Source of the DNA: Taeniopygia guttata
Lineage: Eukaryota; Chordata; Aves; Passeriformes; Estrildidae
Direction of reading: 5' to 3'
Length of the DNA: 64,000 nucleotides
Assembly (NCBI RefSeq): GCF_048771995.1
Contig: NC_133030.1
Coordinates: 10,308,001 to 10,372,000, forward strand
The notes beneath the pieces are model-generated. The model had not been told where the DNA came from. It saw only the letters and a list, made by a program, of their open reading frames with translations, and did no database searches. Below are positions 1 through 11,900 of this stretch, in pieces. Each line of letters begins with the position of its first letter. Positions within the stretch are counted from its first letter, which is position 1. The position numbers and the translations under genes were made by a program.

Positions 1-2400
1 GGGGTGCCAAGCCCCGCTGTCGTCTTCCTCACTGCTGGGAGAGCATTTTTGTTTTATTGCACAGACAGAGGGTTCTCCATCCCCTCACCATTCTTCTCAC
101 AAGTATGTGTTGAGATGGCATGCTGGGTTTATCACAGGCTGAGGAAGAAAACTGGAGCTGGAGTCTCTGCTTCCTGTCATCCCAGCAGCCGATTTTAGCT
201 CGTAGGGCTCTTGAGAAGAAAAATCACATTTCCTCTGTGCCTGTTGGAGCCTGAGCAGTCCCACAGAGTGGCTCTGTCACCTCAGGTGAGTGGTCCAGCG
301 CTTGTTAGCCCAATTACAAAACCCATATGCCCACGCAGGGGAGGGAATATTGACAGGCAAAAGGAATACTGTGGGGAAGTAGTGGAGGGAGATGGAGGTC
401 AGGCAGGCTCTGCCCAGACTCATGGTTTCTTTAGCATGGTTTCTTTAACTCTCTTGTTATCTTTACAACAATTTCCAACAATGGGCTTCTCCAGAGAAGC
501 TAAAGGATCTGCCAGAGGTCATCTAGAGCTGTGGGATGGGAATTTGTTGCCCTGCCTCTCAGTACTACAGGGTGGAGCACATGTTCCACACTGCGCTGAG
601 ATTTTTACATTTCCACTCAAATCTGGGCCATGTCAGCCTAGGACCTTCTAAAATAATACCAGGCAATTAATGTATTTTAATTTTCAGGACACCAAGAAAA
701 ATAATCCTCATTAAGATTAAACACCTCAAATGAGGCAGTAATGTCAGTTTATTTTTTTTTTTTTTCAGGAGTGAAGCTGGAATACACACCTGAAAACACA
801 TTTTAATTCTCAAAATCTGACTCAGATAAAAACTTCCTAAAACCTGCTACAAAATTATGTCATGAATCAGCTGATCTACCTCTGGTTGGGCTTTCAGTAG
901 GGAAAGCCTACTGAAAGCATACTGTCCACGAGGAAAGGTGGTACTTCAATGACGAAGGCCCTGTGCATACATCCAGGCTGAATTCCCATCCCAGCTCTAT
1001 CCAGCAGATGCTCACAGAGCTTGTGGTCATGATGGGATGGGATACTGGAATCTAGTATGATTCCCAGATCTCTCTTTGTGTCTCACATTTGTAAAACAAA
1101 TATATGTATTGGTCCCGTGCCCACATTTGAGTCTGTGGCACATCTTCATCCAAAATAAATTAATTACAGGCGAAGGGAAAAGAGCATGTTCCCAAGTGCC
1201 TTTGATCTGGGGGTTAAGAGAGCTGGTGAGTGAGGCTTTGGTGCAACACAATCTGCTTGCCCCTTCCCCTGCTAAAATTAAACCCAGTGATGTGCACTTT
1301 AAAAATAGTCCCATCCAAACTGTCCCAAAACCAGACCAAAAGTTAAAATGGAGGAAAAAAGATAGGAAATGTTGCCTGAAACCGTCCTGACTCAGGGCCT
1401 CTAGGGCTTATATTCCATGAAGGGAAAATCCATATGCATAAATTTCCTTGTTCATGCATTTACCACACTGTGTTTTCTGCCTCTGCTGTCAAACCCCCAA
1501 CCAAACCAGGAAAGATGCTTTTACAATTCTCCAAAAAACAGCCCCACAGAGATACCCAAGCCATAACCCACAACATTTTCAGTAGCAAAGGGGAATTCAG
1601 AATGGAATTTGAACCATGATCTGTAGCCTAGGGGTGAGTGCCACCTGCAAGATGCCACTCAGCAATGTCCCTGCAATTTCCCTGGATGCAAGTGGACAAG
1701 GAAGGGCCTAGGTACAGCAAGAGCATGGCAGTGAGAGGAACTTGCAAATGTGGGACACTTGGGGGCTGCCTGACAGAAGTTGGGAAGCCTGCTGAGCCTC
1801 TTTCCTTCTGGCAGAGCCCTTGCATACTCCTGGCTTTGCATTTTTGAGGGTTAAGTGCTGGTCTGAGATTACAATTGAAAAAAAAAAAGAGAGAAAGCAG
1901 TCAGAGAATGGTGCAGAGAAATCTGTGTCAGGTTTGCCTGAGTGGGTTTCTGCAGCAGAGCACGGGCTCAAGCTGTAACTTTGGAGAGGAGCAGGGAATC
2001 CCTGTGGGGCGCTGAAAAGGGGAATGACCTGAAATCCTACTCCAACCCCTGTACAAATACTGTAGCCACACAGCGGGAGGTGTAAAAAGTGAGCGCCAGC
2101 TATTTTACACCTCACGTTTCTAAAAAAAAAGTTTAAAATTTTGTTCTTTGGGGGCCCGAGTTTGTTGGTGTGTACGGCGACATTCAGAGCATCCCTCCAG
2201 GACCAGACCTGGGAGAAGAAACTTTCCCGGGAGACGGGCTGCCCTGGCTGCCGGCACAGAGGATGGAGAACTTTAACCCTGCTCTCCCAGCTGGGAATCT
2301 CGTCACCTTTCCCACCGGGACTGTGAGAAACACGGGGAGTGTCCAGCCCGCGGTTTGGGCAAGGGGAGTGATCCCGGGAACAACGGGAAGGTGCAGGGGC
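1..2400. other. Upstream flank, no gene recognised
   Basis: Only short chance reading frames are present. None resembles a known protein, and no splice-flanked coding exon, RNA gene or repeat family was recognised. A 14-T run lies at 752-765. Distal promoter elements or untranslated 5' exons of ANO1 could be here but cannot be seen directly. Confidence 0.5.
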
Positions 2401-2426
2401 AAAAAAAAAAAAAAAAAAAAAAAAAA
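2401..2426. repeat. Poly-A run (26 bases)
   Basis: An uninterrupted run of 26 A marks the left border of the CpG island. It may be a nucleosome-excluding tract or the remnant of a retroposed tail; no element is recognisable upstream of it. Confidence 0.9.
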
Positions 2427-2653
2427 GCCGTGGAAGCGGCGCGGGGGTTCGGAGTGCGGGGCGCGGGCGGGCGCTCCCGCAGCGCAGGGCGCGCTGACCT
2501 TTCGCGGCCGCGCTGTCCCCGCCCGCAGCTGCCGCCGTCGCTCCGGCGCCGCCGCCCCGCGCCCAAGGTCAGCCCCGCCGCCGCAGGTACGCGTGGGGAT
2601 TGCGGGGAGATTGCGGGGGGCGGCCGGGCGGGGAGAGCCGCGGCGTCACCGGG

Positions 2654-2685
2654 AGGGCAGGGCAGGGCAGGGCAGGGCAGGGCGG
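2654..2685 (+). repeat. GGGCA pentanucleotide tandem repeat in the promoter
   Basis: Five to six consecutive GGCAG/GGGCA units lie about 70-100 bases upstream of the TATA-like element. The regularly spaced G triplets could form a G-quadruplex, and such repeats often vary in length. A regulatory effect is inference. Confidence 0.7.
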
Positions 2686-2752
2686 GAGGAGGGCCGGCTC
2701 CCCGCGGAGGGCCGCGCTCCGGCGGGCCGGGCCGGCTGCCGCCCGGCGCTCG

Positions 2753-2760
2753 TATTTAAA
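2753..2760 (+). promoter_or_regulatory. TATA-like element upstream of exon 0
   Basis: TATTTAAA stands alone inside otherwise GC-rich sequence, about 180 bases before the exon 0 ATG. A start site roughly 30 bases downstream would give a 5' UTR of about 150 bases. It is a sequence match only. Confidence 0.35.
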
Positions 2761-2939
2761 GTGTGCCCGGGGGCGGCGGGGCGCTGCGCGGAGCCGCTCC
2801 CGGAGCAGCGCGCCCGCCCCGGCAGCAGCGGCGGGGGGCGGGGGGGTGGTTCGAGGGAGGAGGAGCGGCGAGAGGAGGGATCCTGGCAAGTTCACTTTGG
2901 TACCAAGTGGCAGGCGGGCTGCGGAGCTCGGACGGGGCG

Positions 2940-2997
2940 ATGGAGAAGGATGAGATCCACCTGCGCAGGCTGCCGGCCGCCGCGCCCTGGGGACCGC
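2940..2997 (+). CDS. ANO1: ANO1 exon 0, upstream first coding exon
   Basis: The ATG at 2940 has a good Kozak context (G at -3 and +4) and opens [19 protein letters not shown], then the consensus donor GTAAGT. It ends in phase 1 and joins the exon 1 acceptor exactly in frame, adding 43 residues before the classical MRV start. No earlier in-frame ATG is seen back to 2763 in this frame. The alternative is that translation begins only at the MRV methionine and this exon is 5' UTR, but a chance open frame across the 58-nt exon plus the 129 nt of exon 1 before MRV is less likely. Confidence 0.72.
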
Positions 2998-5900
2998 GTA
3001 AGTCTCGGCCGCCGCCGCGCTGGGGAAGGTGCGGGATGAGGGCGCGCTCCTGCCCGGCCGGGGACGGGCTCGGCGGGCGGCCGTCCCGATAAGGGATTTA
3101 TTATTAGCGTTTCATCGACTATTTTTAAAAATCCAGAAATAATCGCCACAGAGTACCGGTGAAGTGAAATAGCTCGTCTCCCACCTCCCGCTTTCCCCCT
3201 CCTGCCTCCCAAAGCGTAAAACACTGTGAAGTCCTTTTAACCTATATTAATATCATAATTAAAAGCTCGTCTAACCGCGGGAGGCCAATCTAATTATGAA
3301 AAATTGCCGGAGTACCAAGTATATGTGACAAATCCTTGAGTTGATGATTGCTGTTAATTCACACCGTGCTGCGGAAGACGAGCTAAAAAAAAAAACCAAA
3401 AACCCAACTTGCTAAATGAAATGGATCTGTCTGAGATTGTCAGTAATGTTTTTATAGAACTGGATAAATCATGTATCTCACTATCATTAACTAATGTGTT
3501 CAGCAAAATAAATTATATATATTGGAAGGGGAAAATACATTCCTTGGCTGAGAAGTTGCAGAATATTTGGAGCCAAAGAGCAGATCATTTAAATGGTAGG
3601 GGGTGGGAATTTCCTTGGCTTCCCTCTGGAAATAAATCACGGCTCAGTGTCTGTGTGCATGCATGTGCACCCACATGCGCGTTTATATAAAATCTGTGTA
3701 TAGAAAACCTTTGTGCACACGCACTGAGACACAAATTTTGCAAGCACTATTTACTGAATGCATTTTTTCTACTAGCTTGGAGACAATAAAACCAGAACTG
3801 AGATGCTAACCAGGAACGTGCTGGAACACTTCTGATTATCCGGCTGAATTGTATACAAATGAAGTAAATTTAGCATGGCACCATTTATAAATTCCATGCT
3901 TTACAATCAAAATTCCAAATCTAGCTGTTTGCAGCTAAGAATAGCACAGGGAGCCCTTTTCTTTACTCCCTCTTTTTGGATTCCCACGAAAACCGTGATC
4001 CTAGAGCCTGCTCATTAAATAGCCAAATATTTCTCTGGAGTTCAGCCCATTTCTAGAAGAAGTGCTGTTTACTCATCAAACCTAGGCTGGCCAGAGTACT
4101 CAGAATTTAAACTTTTTCATTAATGTCTGAAATAAAACAGGTGGGCTTTATATCTAAGGAGCAGGGGACAGGGTTTCTGCATGATACTGGTTGTCCCACC
4201 TGAACTTCTTCCTGGAAATAAGGAGTTCCAACTTTGCACAACTGCAATGGAAGGCAAGTAGATCATGGGAAGCTGAAGTGTTGTGGCAGTACATTAACAG
4301 AGATATCAGTAGGAGTACTAAACGATAAAATGGCACTGGAACTACCATTACTCATGGGGCAGGTGGCAATTTATCACCAGGTAATCACAGCGATAGGGTG
4401 GTGAGATCCTGAGAAATTATTTGAGTGGCTTTTTGTCTTTGAGAAGCACAGTCTTTTGCAAAGACATTATTTAATTTACTGAATCACCCCTTAGCAGCAT
4501 GAACAACTTCATTGATGAGTTCAAGGAGCAGTTTTGCTCTTGGCAGCATGTGCTTGTATTTCTGTTGATAACCTATCCAAAAGAACTTGTTTGTAAAAGC
4601 TGTTTCTAAAATGAAGTTCCTGTCTAATGACATAGCAGCATTTGTGGTATAAATTCACTTTGTGACTTGCTGGAGAGACATATGGAGACCCATCCTTGAA
4701 GTTTTTGCACTCAAAAAAATCCTCCTGCAGACAGCAAAGGAAACCTTCTCATTGCAAGGAGTTAGGAAAAAGTTTGGCGCAGTGAAAGGATGATGGAAGA
4801 CAGCAAAGCAGAAGGGAAACTCTGTTCCCCTGGGCTCTGGGTAGATACTATCTGTTGCCTCAACCCAAAGTACTGTTTCAGTTATTGCTACAGAGGAGAA
4901 AAGTGAGCTCAACACATTATTTTTGGCCCTGTCGGGGGCATGAAAGGACAGGTGTCCTGAGCTACATCTGTGCCCTGAGGAGCCAGGCACCACAGCTGAT
5001 GCCTGCCAGTTTATTGTGGTGCCCACTCCTTCTCTGTGCATGGCGTAACAAGTGCATCTGCTGAGGATGGGGTGATGGTCACAACTGGGGTGGGCTCTGG
5101 GGTAAGGGAGGGGCATGTTGGCTCCTGAAAGGACCATGGTGATATCCTGTCACTGCAGAGAAAAGTTTGGAGGCACTGGGATAAGTGCCCAGGACTAAGC
5201 CCAGCTTTAGAAGTCAAATCTTTACCCCTTAACCTTTCAGCAGTCAGAAATCCCCTGAGCAAACATCTGCCCCCTTTGAAAACAAACTTAAATGATGTCA
5301 GACCAGTGCCCCCAAAAATGAAATGTTTCTTCCTCTCTTCTCTGCAAGACCTTGTCCAGCCCAGAGCTGGGAGTTCCAGCATGTCTCCATAGGTTTCTGG
5401 TGTGTACAGCCCATCTTTCCCTGGTAGCACTGCAGCTCTTTCCATTAACAGTGAAAATGATAGAGCATATTAAGCTAATAATTAATCAGAGATGACAAGG
5501 GACTAATAACTGTATTGATTTAATTAGGACTTCTTTTCCAGCTCTGTAACTTGCAGTCATGCACATCATTAACTTAATATTTTAATTTGTCATAATAACT
5601 TATTAATTCCTGGGGGTGAGCGTGCACAGGGCCAGGACAGTGGCTCTGACTTGGTGCCGGGCTGCAGGCTTGTGCTACGGGAAGCATTCCCTGTCCTGCC
5701 CCAGGCTGGCAGCAAGCAGGGCAGCCTGGCAGTCCCTGGGAGCTCTGACTGGGCATCAGGGTGTGGGAAATGGGGCATCGTGTGGTGGATGTGCTGGGAG
5801 GATGGTGGAGAGCTCTGGGGCCACACACTGAGGTTGCATGGGTGTGTGATGTGAAATATGGGGGAAAGCAACGTGCCAAAACAGAAGCAGGCAGCAGGGT

Positions 5901-8900
5901 AACCTTGGGAAGCAGCAGTGTTTTTTTGGCATCGGGAAGGGAAAAATGTCCCTTTTGACTCGAATTGCACCCTTTGGGTTCTGGCAGTTTTGAGAAAAGG
6001 AAATGCTTGGGGATGTGCTGTGGTTGGAAAATAAGGCTCACTTTTAATTAGGATCACTTTGGGGAGAGGAAGAAAGGAAGGGGCTGTGATAGGCAGGAAA
6101 AGCTTTACTGTGTGAAAGGCTGATGGAAGCCAAATTTGGCCCCACTCCCATTTTATTGGGGATACTTGGCACTAACCAGGGCATGTTTGACATCTTGCAC
6201 AGCTGGGTCCTGGGTGAGATCCCCTGGGATACAGCTCTGACCAGAAACCTCTCCAGCAGGAAGGAGCTGTTCTCACAGAGGTCACAGTGCTGAAGAGGTG
6301 CTTGTATCACACTGTACAGCAAGGTCTGTGACTCCTGGGCGAAGAGAACCCCTTAGCCTCCACACAGTGCTCAGCAGCCTGCTCCCTCTTGTCCAGGTAC
6401 TCATAAATCTTTGCTCTGTGCCTTTGGAAGGCTGAGCCCTCTGCTAATATCCTCATTTGCCACAGAGGGCAGTCAGCACATGGATGAGATCTGGGAAAGC
6501 CAAAGGCACCGAGCAGGCTCCAGAGGAAAGCCTGTCCAAAGTCCTTGGCAGTGTCCTCAAGCAAGATGACTGGGAATTTGAAGTACATCTACACTATCAA
6601 AACTTGCATTTCATATAGAATTCTTGGGTCAGGTCATAGGTGCACCACTGGTTTGGTGAACTCCAGGAACAGAAGTCACCGCACTCCTTATTTCTTGTGA
6701 GTGTTTTCAGGGATTCTGACAAAGCCCTTCTGCTCACAGCCTCACATTTTATTATACAAGCCATGTCAGCAAAGTGGGATGAAAGAGCTCTGTATGATTT
6801 CTGAGACTGCAGAAGGTGTTCAGCTGGCGTGGCATTATTCGCCTCCCCGACCTCACCCATGTTTGCAGCCAAACTGGAGATCAGGACAAGACTTGCAGTT
6901 CTGTCATAGGTACAAATCCCAAGGGGAGGGGGCTGTACAAATGACAAATTTTCAGGGGTTGGCAGCTTTGCTGGGGCCCTGTCACGGGGTTATTTTCAGT
7001 GGTGCTAAGTCATCTTGTGCCAGCTGTTAGATCTGAGCAATGCCACTAACACTGCGCCACTTTGTTCTGGTGCTTTGAAGAGCACAGAGATAGTGGTGTC
7101 TCCATTGTTCCTGCGAGATAATTTATGGTCAATGTGGGCCTTTTAGCAACAACCACAATGTCTGCCTGGCTCGGGGGGCTGGGAATACACAGGAAGCAGA
7201 GCTCCTCTGCATTAGTCACCAGGTTGCGTCCTGGGCGAGTCCACATGCCCTCAAGGAAATAGATTCTTATTTATTTGGTTTAGCCTTAGATTCGTATCCC
7301 TCATCCCTCTATTTCTGAAAGTAGTGGTGGGAGAGCCAGCCCTTCTCCCTGAGCCCTAACATCCCTGCACCTTTAGCCTTTCTCTGCAGCAGCTGACCTG
7401 TGTCCCCTCTCCGTCCTCATCTTGTCTTTGTTCCATGCTTTTGTGCTGCTCCATGTGTTCCAACTTCCTTTGCTCTTTCTGGTGGCTTGTCCCTGCCTCT
7501 CCTCTGTGACTGGCCCACATGCTAGTGTTTGCTGTCTTCTTTGGACTCCCACAGTTCACATTTTTTGAACTTTCTGTGGCAGTCTGTCCTTCCAGCTATT
7601 ACAGAAACTATTTCCAGATTTGAGCTGATGGAAAGATAGCAGAAACACCAGACCCAGTGCCATTCCTCTTTAATATCTTTGCCTGCTTACCTTATCTACA
7701 CATCTGATTTATTCTTGGCAGCTCTATCTGTGCAAGGACCTGGATGTACATTCTTATTCCTATCTGTGGTATATTAATAATTTATACAATTACTGAGATG
7801 GCCTTTCAGACTCCAGCTCTTTTCTTTTTTCAAACTGACACAAACACCTATGACTTTTTCCACACAACTGTAAGTGCTCTGAGGGAGTTTTAAAACCTGA
7901 ACTCTGTTATGAAAAGCCTAAGTGGTTAGCAGGCATCAACTGCTCTTTTCATACCCTACAGATTATTGGACTTCTACCACGACATTAGTGATACACAACA
8001 ATGTGAGTTATGTATTCCTGGCTCCCAGTCCTGCTGGTTTACCTCTCCCTCTATTTGTATCCTGATGAGTACAGACCAAAACAAGAAAAAAAACTCTGTT
8101 TTCTAAACATGTTGCAAAATATTTGGTGCCCCTTGTACATCTTCATTGACGTCAGCTGATATCTTGCTTGCAGAACAAGCTTGCAATGTGCAATAGGGAT
8201 CCATGTGTTGATAAGTAAGGTTTACTAAGAGAAAATGTGCCAGGGAGAGAGAAATTCATTCCACAGCATTCAATTAGTGAAAAAGGGGAAAAGTCTAGCA
8301 ACTAAATTACATTTTCAGAGCAGATTCAGGACACACTGTTAAAAATTGAATAGGAAGAGTGAGCAGATAGTGACTTCAGTGACATAATGGAAGTAAAATA
8401 ATAAACTCTGAATACATTTTAAACTCTACTTTTCAACATGATATTGTAGGAGTTCTATAATGTTTCTTAAGAAGTGAAAAGGGAGCCAAGGTGGAAGTTT
8501 CAGGGCTAAGCATCATTCAAAGTTTTAGAGTTTTTACTACTTTGAAGTAAGGGTGGTTAAAGACACTTGTCCAGAGCAACACTGACAGTCAGAGAAAAAC
8601 CTTTTGCATATTTGTATCTGACCATTTGCACTTTGGCATCTTGGCTGCCCATGCACCACAAAACATGTCAATGAGCATGCCTTGCAATTCTTCCCAGATT
8701 TTGGAAGGCAAAGATTCAAAATATGGTGTGACTTTATGCTTGTGGTATGACTGCCCAGAAAAAAAATTACTTCTGCGGGCCACAAGAGATGGAAGCTTTT
8801 ACGCAATCCTGTTAAATTCACCACAAGTGCAGCATGGCGCTGTTGGCCTCAAAAGGTCTTCCACTGTTGGATTGGTGCTGCTTTGGCAAACCAGCAAGAG

Positions 8901-11900
8901 GAGGGGAAGGTGTGTGGGTGTCCTGAGGTCACTCAGTGTCTGGGAGTTGAGCATCCAGATCCAGATTTAATCATCATCTCTATGGTTTTGATTAGCATTG
9001 CCACAGTCACAGAATCCCAGGGTGGTTTGGGTTGGAAAGAGCCTTAAAGGTCATCTTGTTCCACCCCCTGCCATGGGCAGGGACATCTTCCACTATCCCA
9101 GGTTGCTCCAAGCCTTGTCCAGACTGGTCTTGGACACTTCCAGGGATGAAGCAGCCACAGATTCTCTGGGAATCTGTTTCAGGGCCTCACCACCCTCACA
9201 GGGAATAATTCCTTCCCAATATCCCATCTGAACCTGCCCTTCCTGTTTGAAGCCATTCCCCAAGGGCACTCCAGGCCCTTGTCCAAAGTCTCTCTCCAGC
9301 TCTCCTGGAGCCCCTTTAAGCAGTGGAAAAAGCTCTAAGGTCTCTCCAAACCTTCTCTTCTCCAGGCCGAACAGCTCCAGCTCTCCCAGCCTGGCTCTGT
9401 AGATGGCTCCAGCCCTTGGGGCATTTCCATGGCCTCCTCTGGACTTATTCCGGCACATCCACATCCTTTCCAAGTTGGGGCTCCAGAGCTGGATGCAGTG
9501 TTTCAGAGTAGAAGGGCACAATTCCCTCCCTCACTCTGTTTGCCACGCTGTTCTTGTGACACCCCAGGACATGTTTGGCTTTTTGGGCTGCCAGCAAACC
9601 TTGACAGCTCAAGTTGAGCTTCTCTTCAGCCAGCAACCCCAAGTCCTCCTCAGGGCTGCTTTCAGTCCATTCTCTGCATCTGGGGATTGCCCCAGCCGGG
9701 ATGCAGGACTTGGGCTCTCCATATGGAGGAGGCAACCTGGACCTTGGGACATTTTCCCTGGTGTTTGACCTGGTGTGGGAACTGCTGATGGAAGGTGTGT
9801 GGACAGCACCCACTTTTCCTATTCATTTCCTTGTTCATGATGTACCAGCTGGTGCCAAGGTGCTTCTGTAGGGAGGAATCTACTGCAGGACCACTGGAAG
9901 GGGGAGACCAAGCAGCTTCAGCCTCTGTGATGACAGCACCCTTTCCTGCTAGTGGAAATGACTCCGCTATTGTCTGTATCCTGTGTTCCTGGCACCGAGT
10001 CTGGGACTAGTCTAAAGAAGGCAAATGCTTCTCTGTGAGTAGTCTGAATGCTGGTATGTGGTCAGCAAACCCCATCCAGATGCTTGTATCTTACTGCAAA
10101 CTTTTGGATGTTCTTCTTCTGATGAATGGCAAGAACAGGTTACTAAAAATAAATTAATGGTTTTCCCTTTTTACTTCCTGTGACTTAATATACTTTATTT
10201 ATCTATATAGCTACTAGTCATCATTCTTCAGCTCACAAGAGCATAAACAGAAACGAGCCTGAGTCACAAAGTAAGGATGTGGAACAAGTTTTTTTCCAGG
10301 ATTTTCGCCAGGTGTCGGAGTTGCAGCTCCAGGGTCAGCGAGGGAAGGGGCTGGCTCTGGGGTTGTGCCTGAGGGGTCTCATACATGGCACGGGCAGAAT
10401 GTAGGGGAAAGCTGCTTTCTGCATCTGCCTCTAATGTGGTAAGACCTTGCAGCTCTGTGCAAAGTGTTTAAAAAAATATCATTAGAAGTGGAATTCTTGA
10501 GGTTAATTGATCACTAAGTAATAAAAGTGAGATTGCAGTCAATTATTCCTCTCACACTATTCCTAAGGTCCATCAGACCAACATCCAAAGCATTACTTTT
10601 CTTTAATCATCTCAAGCAATATATGTTCACAAATTTATTCTCCTAGGGCCTACAGTCAGTTTATCATGCTTCTGCCCCAAACCTACCATAAATTTGAATC
10701 AAACAGACCTGAAAATAAATGACTGTTATCAGGAATTTTAGGTAGAGGTCTCATTTGGGTGAAATTTAAGGCTGCTTCTGTACAACAGTAGCAGAAGATG
10801 CTGTAATTTTGTCCACTCATTAAAAATTGTGAGTAATCTAAGTTAAAACATGCTAAGCACCATTTCCTTTTCCAGGATATATCTTGGGAGTATCTCTCTT
10901 ACTGGCAAACAGAATAATGATGAGTGAGTGTCCATATACTCCATTTTTTTTTAATCAGCATAACTGATTGTACAGACGGTGTGAATTGAGTAATCCTTAA
11001 CTTCATTTCAAGGTTTCTGGGGTTTTGGGTATCAGCACTATACTAGCAGGGTTTTATTTGCAGGCTCCCACAATTTGTCTTTTAGGGTATAGCATTGACA
11101 GGGACATAGATTTGAAATGTTATTTTTTCTTTGAATCTTTATTGCTGTCAATAATCCATTTGCCAGAAAGCTGAGGCCAGCTAAAGGCACGAGAAAGCAG
11201 CTTGAGGTACATTGCCAGGACACACTTCAGCTAACAGAGACAGCTCTTCCTGTGCTGCAGAGTTCACATTCAGTCATTTTGGAGAAATATTTGACTTCAT
11301 GTGCTCTGAGGTGTTTTAGATGATGTTTGGGCTCTTGGAACAGGAACAGATCCTGTTTCTGAGCAATTGTACTCAAGGATACACAGGAGATCCTCCTTTA
11401 ACTCCCAGGTTAAGAGGCTGAACACCAAAATCATGTCCCAGCCCTTTTGTATGTGCTTTAGAAGGTATTTCTGTATCCACAGATCTTAGAAGACTTCACA
11501 AACTTTAGGGAGACATTGTGACAGCCCAACACTCCATTAGCATTGCATTCAAGTTGCAGAACTTCTGGCATATGACAAGAATGAATATGTTGAATTGGTT
11601 GGTTTGATGGCAACAGAGAACAAAACTGTCATTTTAGTTCACTTGAAATGGATCCAGTTGAGAGAACATTTGTCCAGGGTATGACCCTGTGTACTGTGTA
11701 GGTGAGAAACAAGCAGAGTGCTCTGTGTCTGGCCCAGATCACACAGGGTAAAACTGTTCTAGATGTTTCTTACTTCAGAAATGGAGTTTGAACTACTGGC
11801 CTGTGCTTATTCACTCTGCTGCTTACTTCGTAGGTGACTGAGGAGTGCCATCACACTGAAAAAAATTAAATAGCTTATTTTGTAAATTTGCAGCTGATCA

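Larger units (their letters stand above)
2430..3095 (+). promoter_or_regulatory. CpG-island promoter of ANO1
   Basis: Base composition changes abruptly from AT-balanced to very GC- and CpG-rich just after a 26-A run and returns to AT-rich after about 3095. The island surrounds exon 0 and its splice donor. It contains several GC boxes, a run of GGGCA repeats and a TATA-like element. That this is the main ANO1 promoter is inferred from position and from the in-frame exon inside it; no transcript evidence is available here. Confidence 0.75.

Noticed and set aside
2170..3039. 289-codon open frame through the CpG island
   Set aside because: Composition is arginine-, glycine- and alanine-rich low complexity, caused by the GC-rich promoter, and it runs through the poly-A run as polylysine. 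The ANO1 frame here is a different one.
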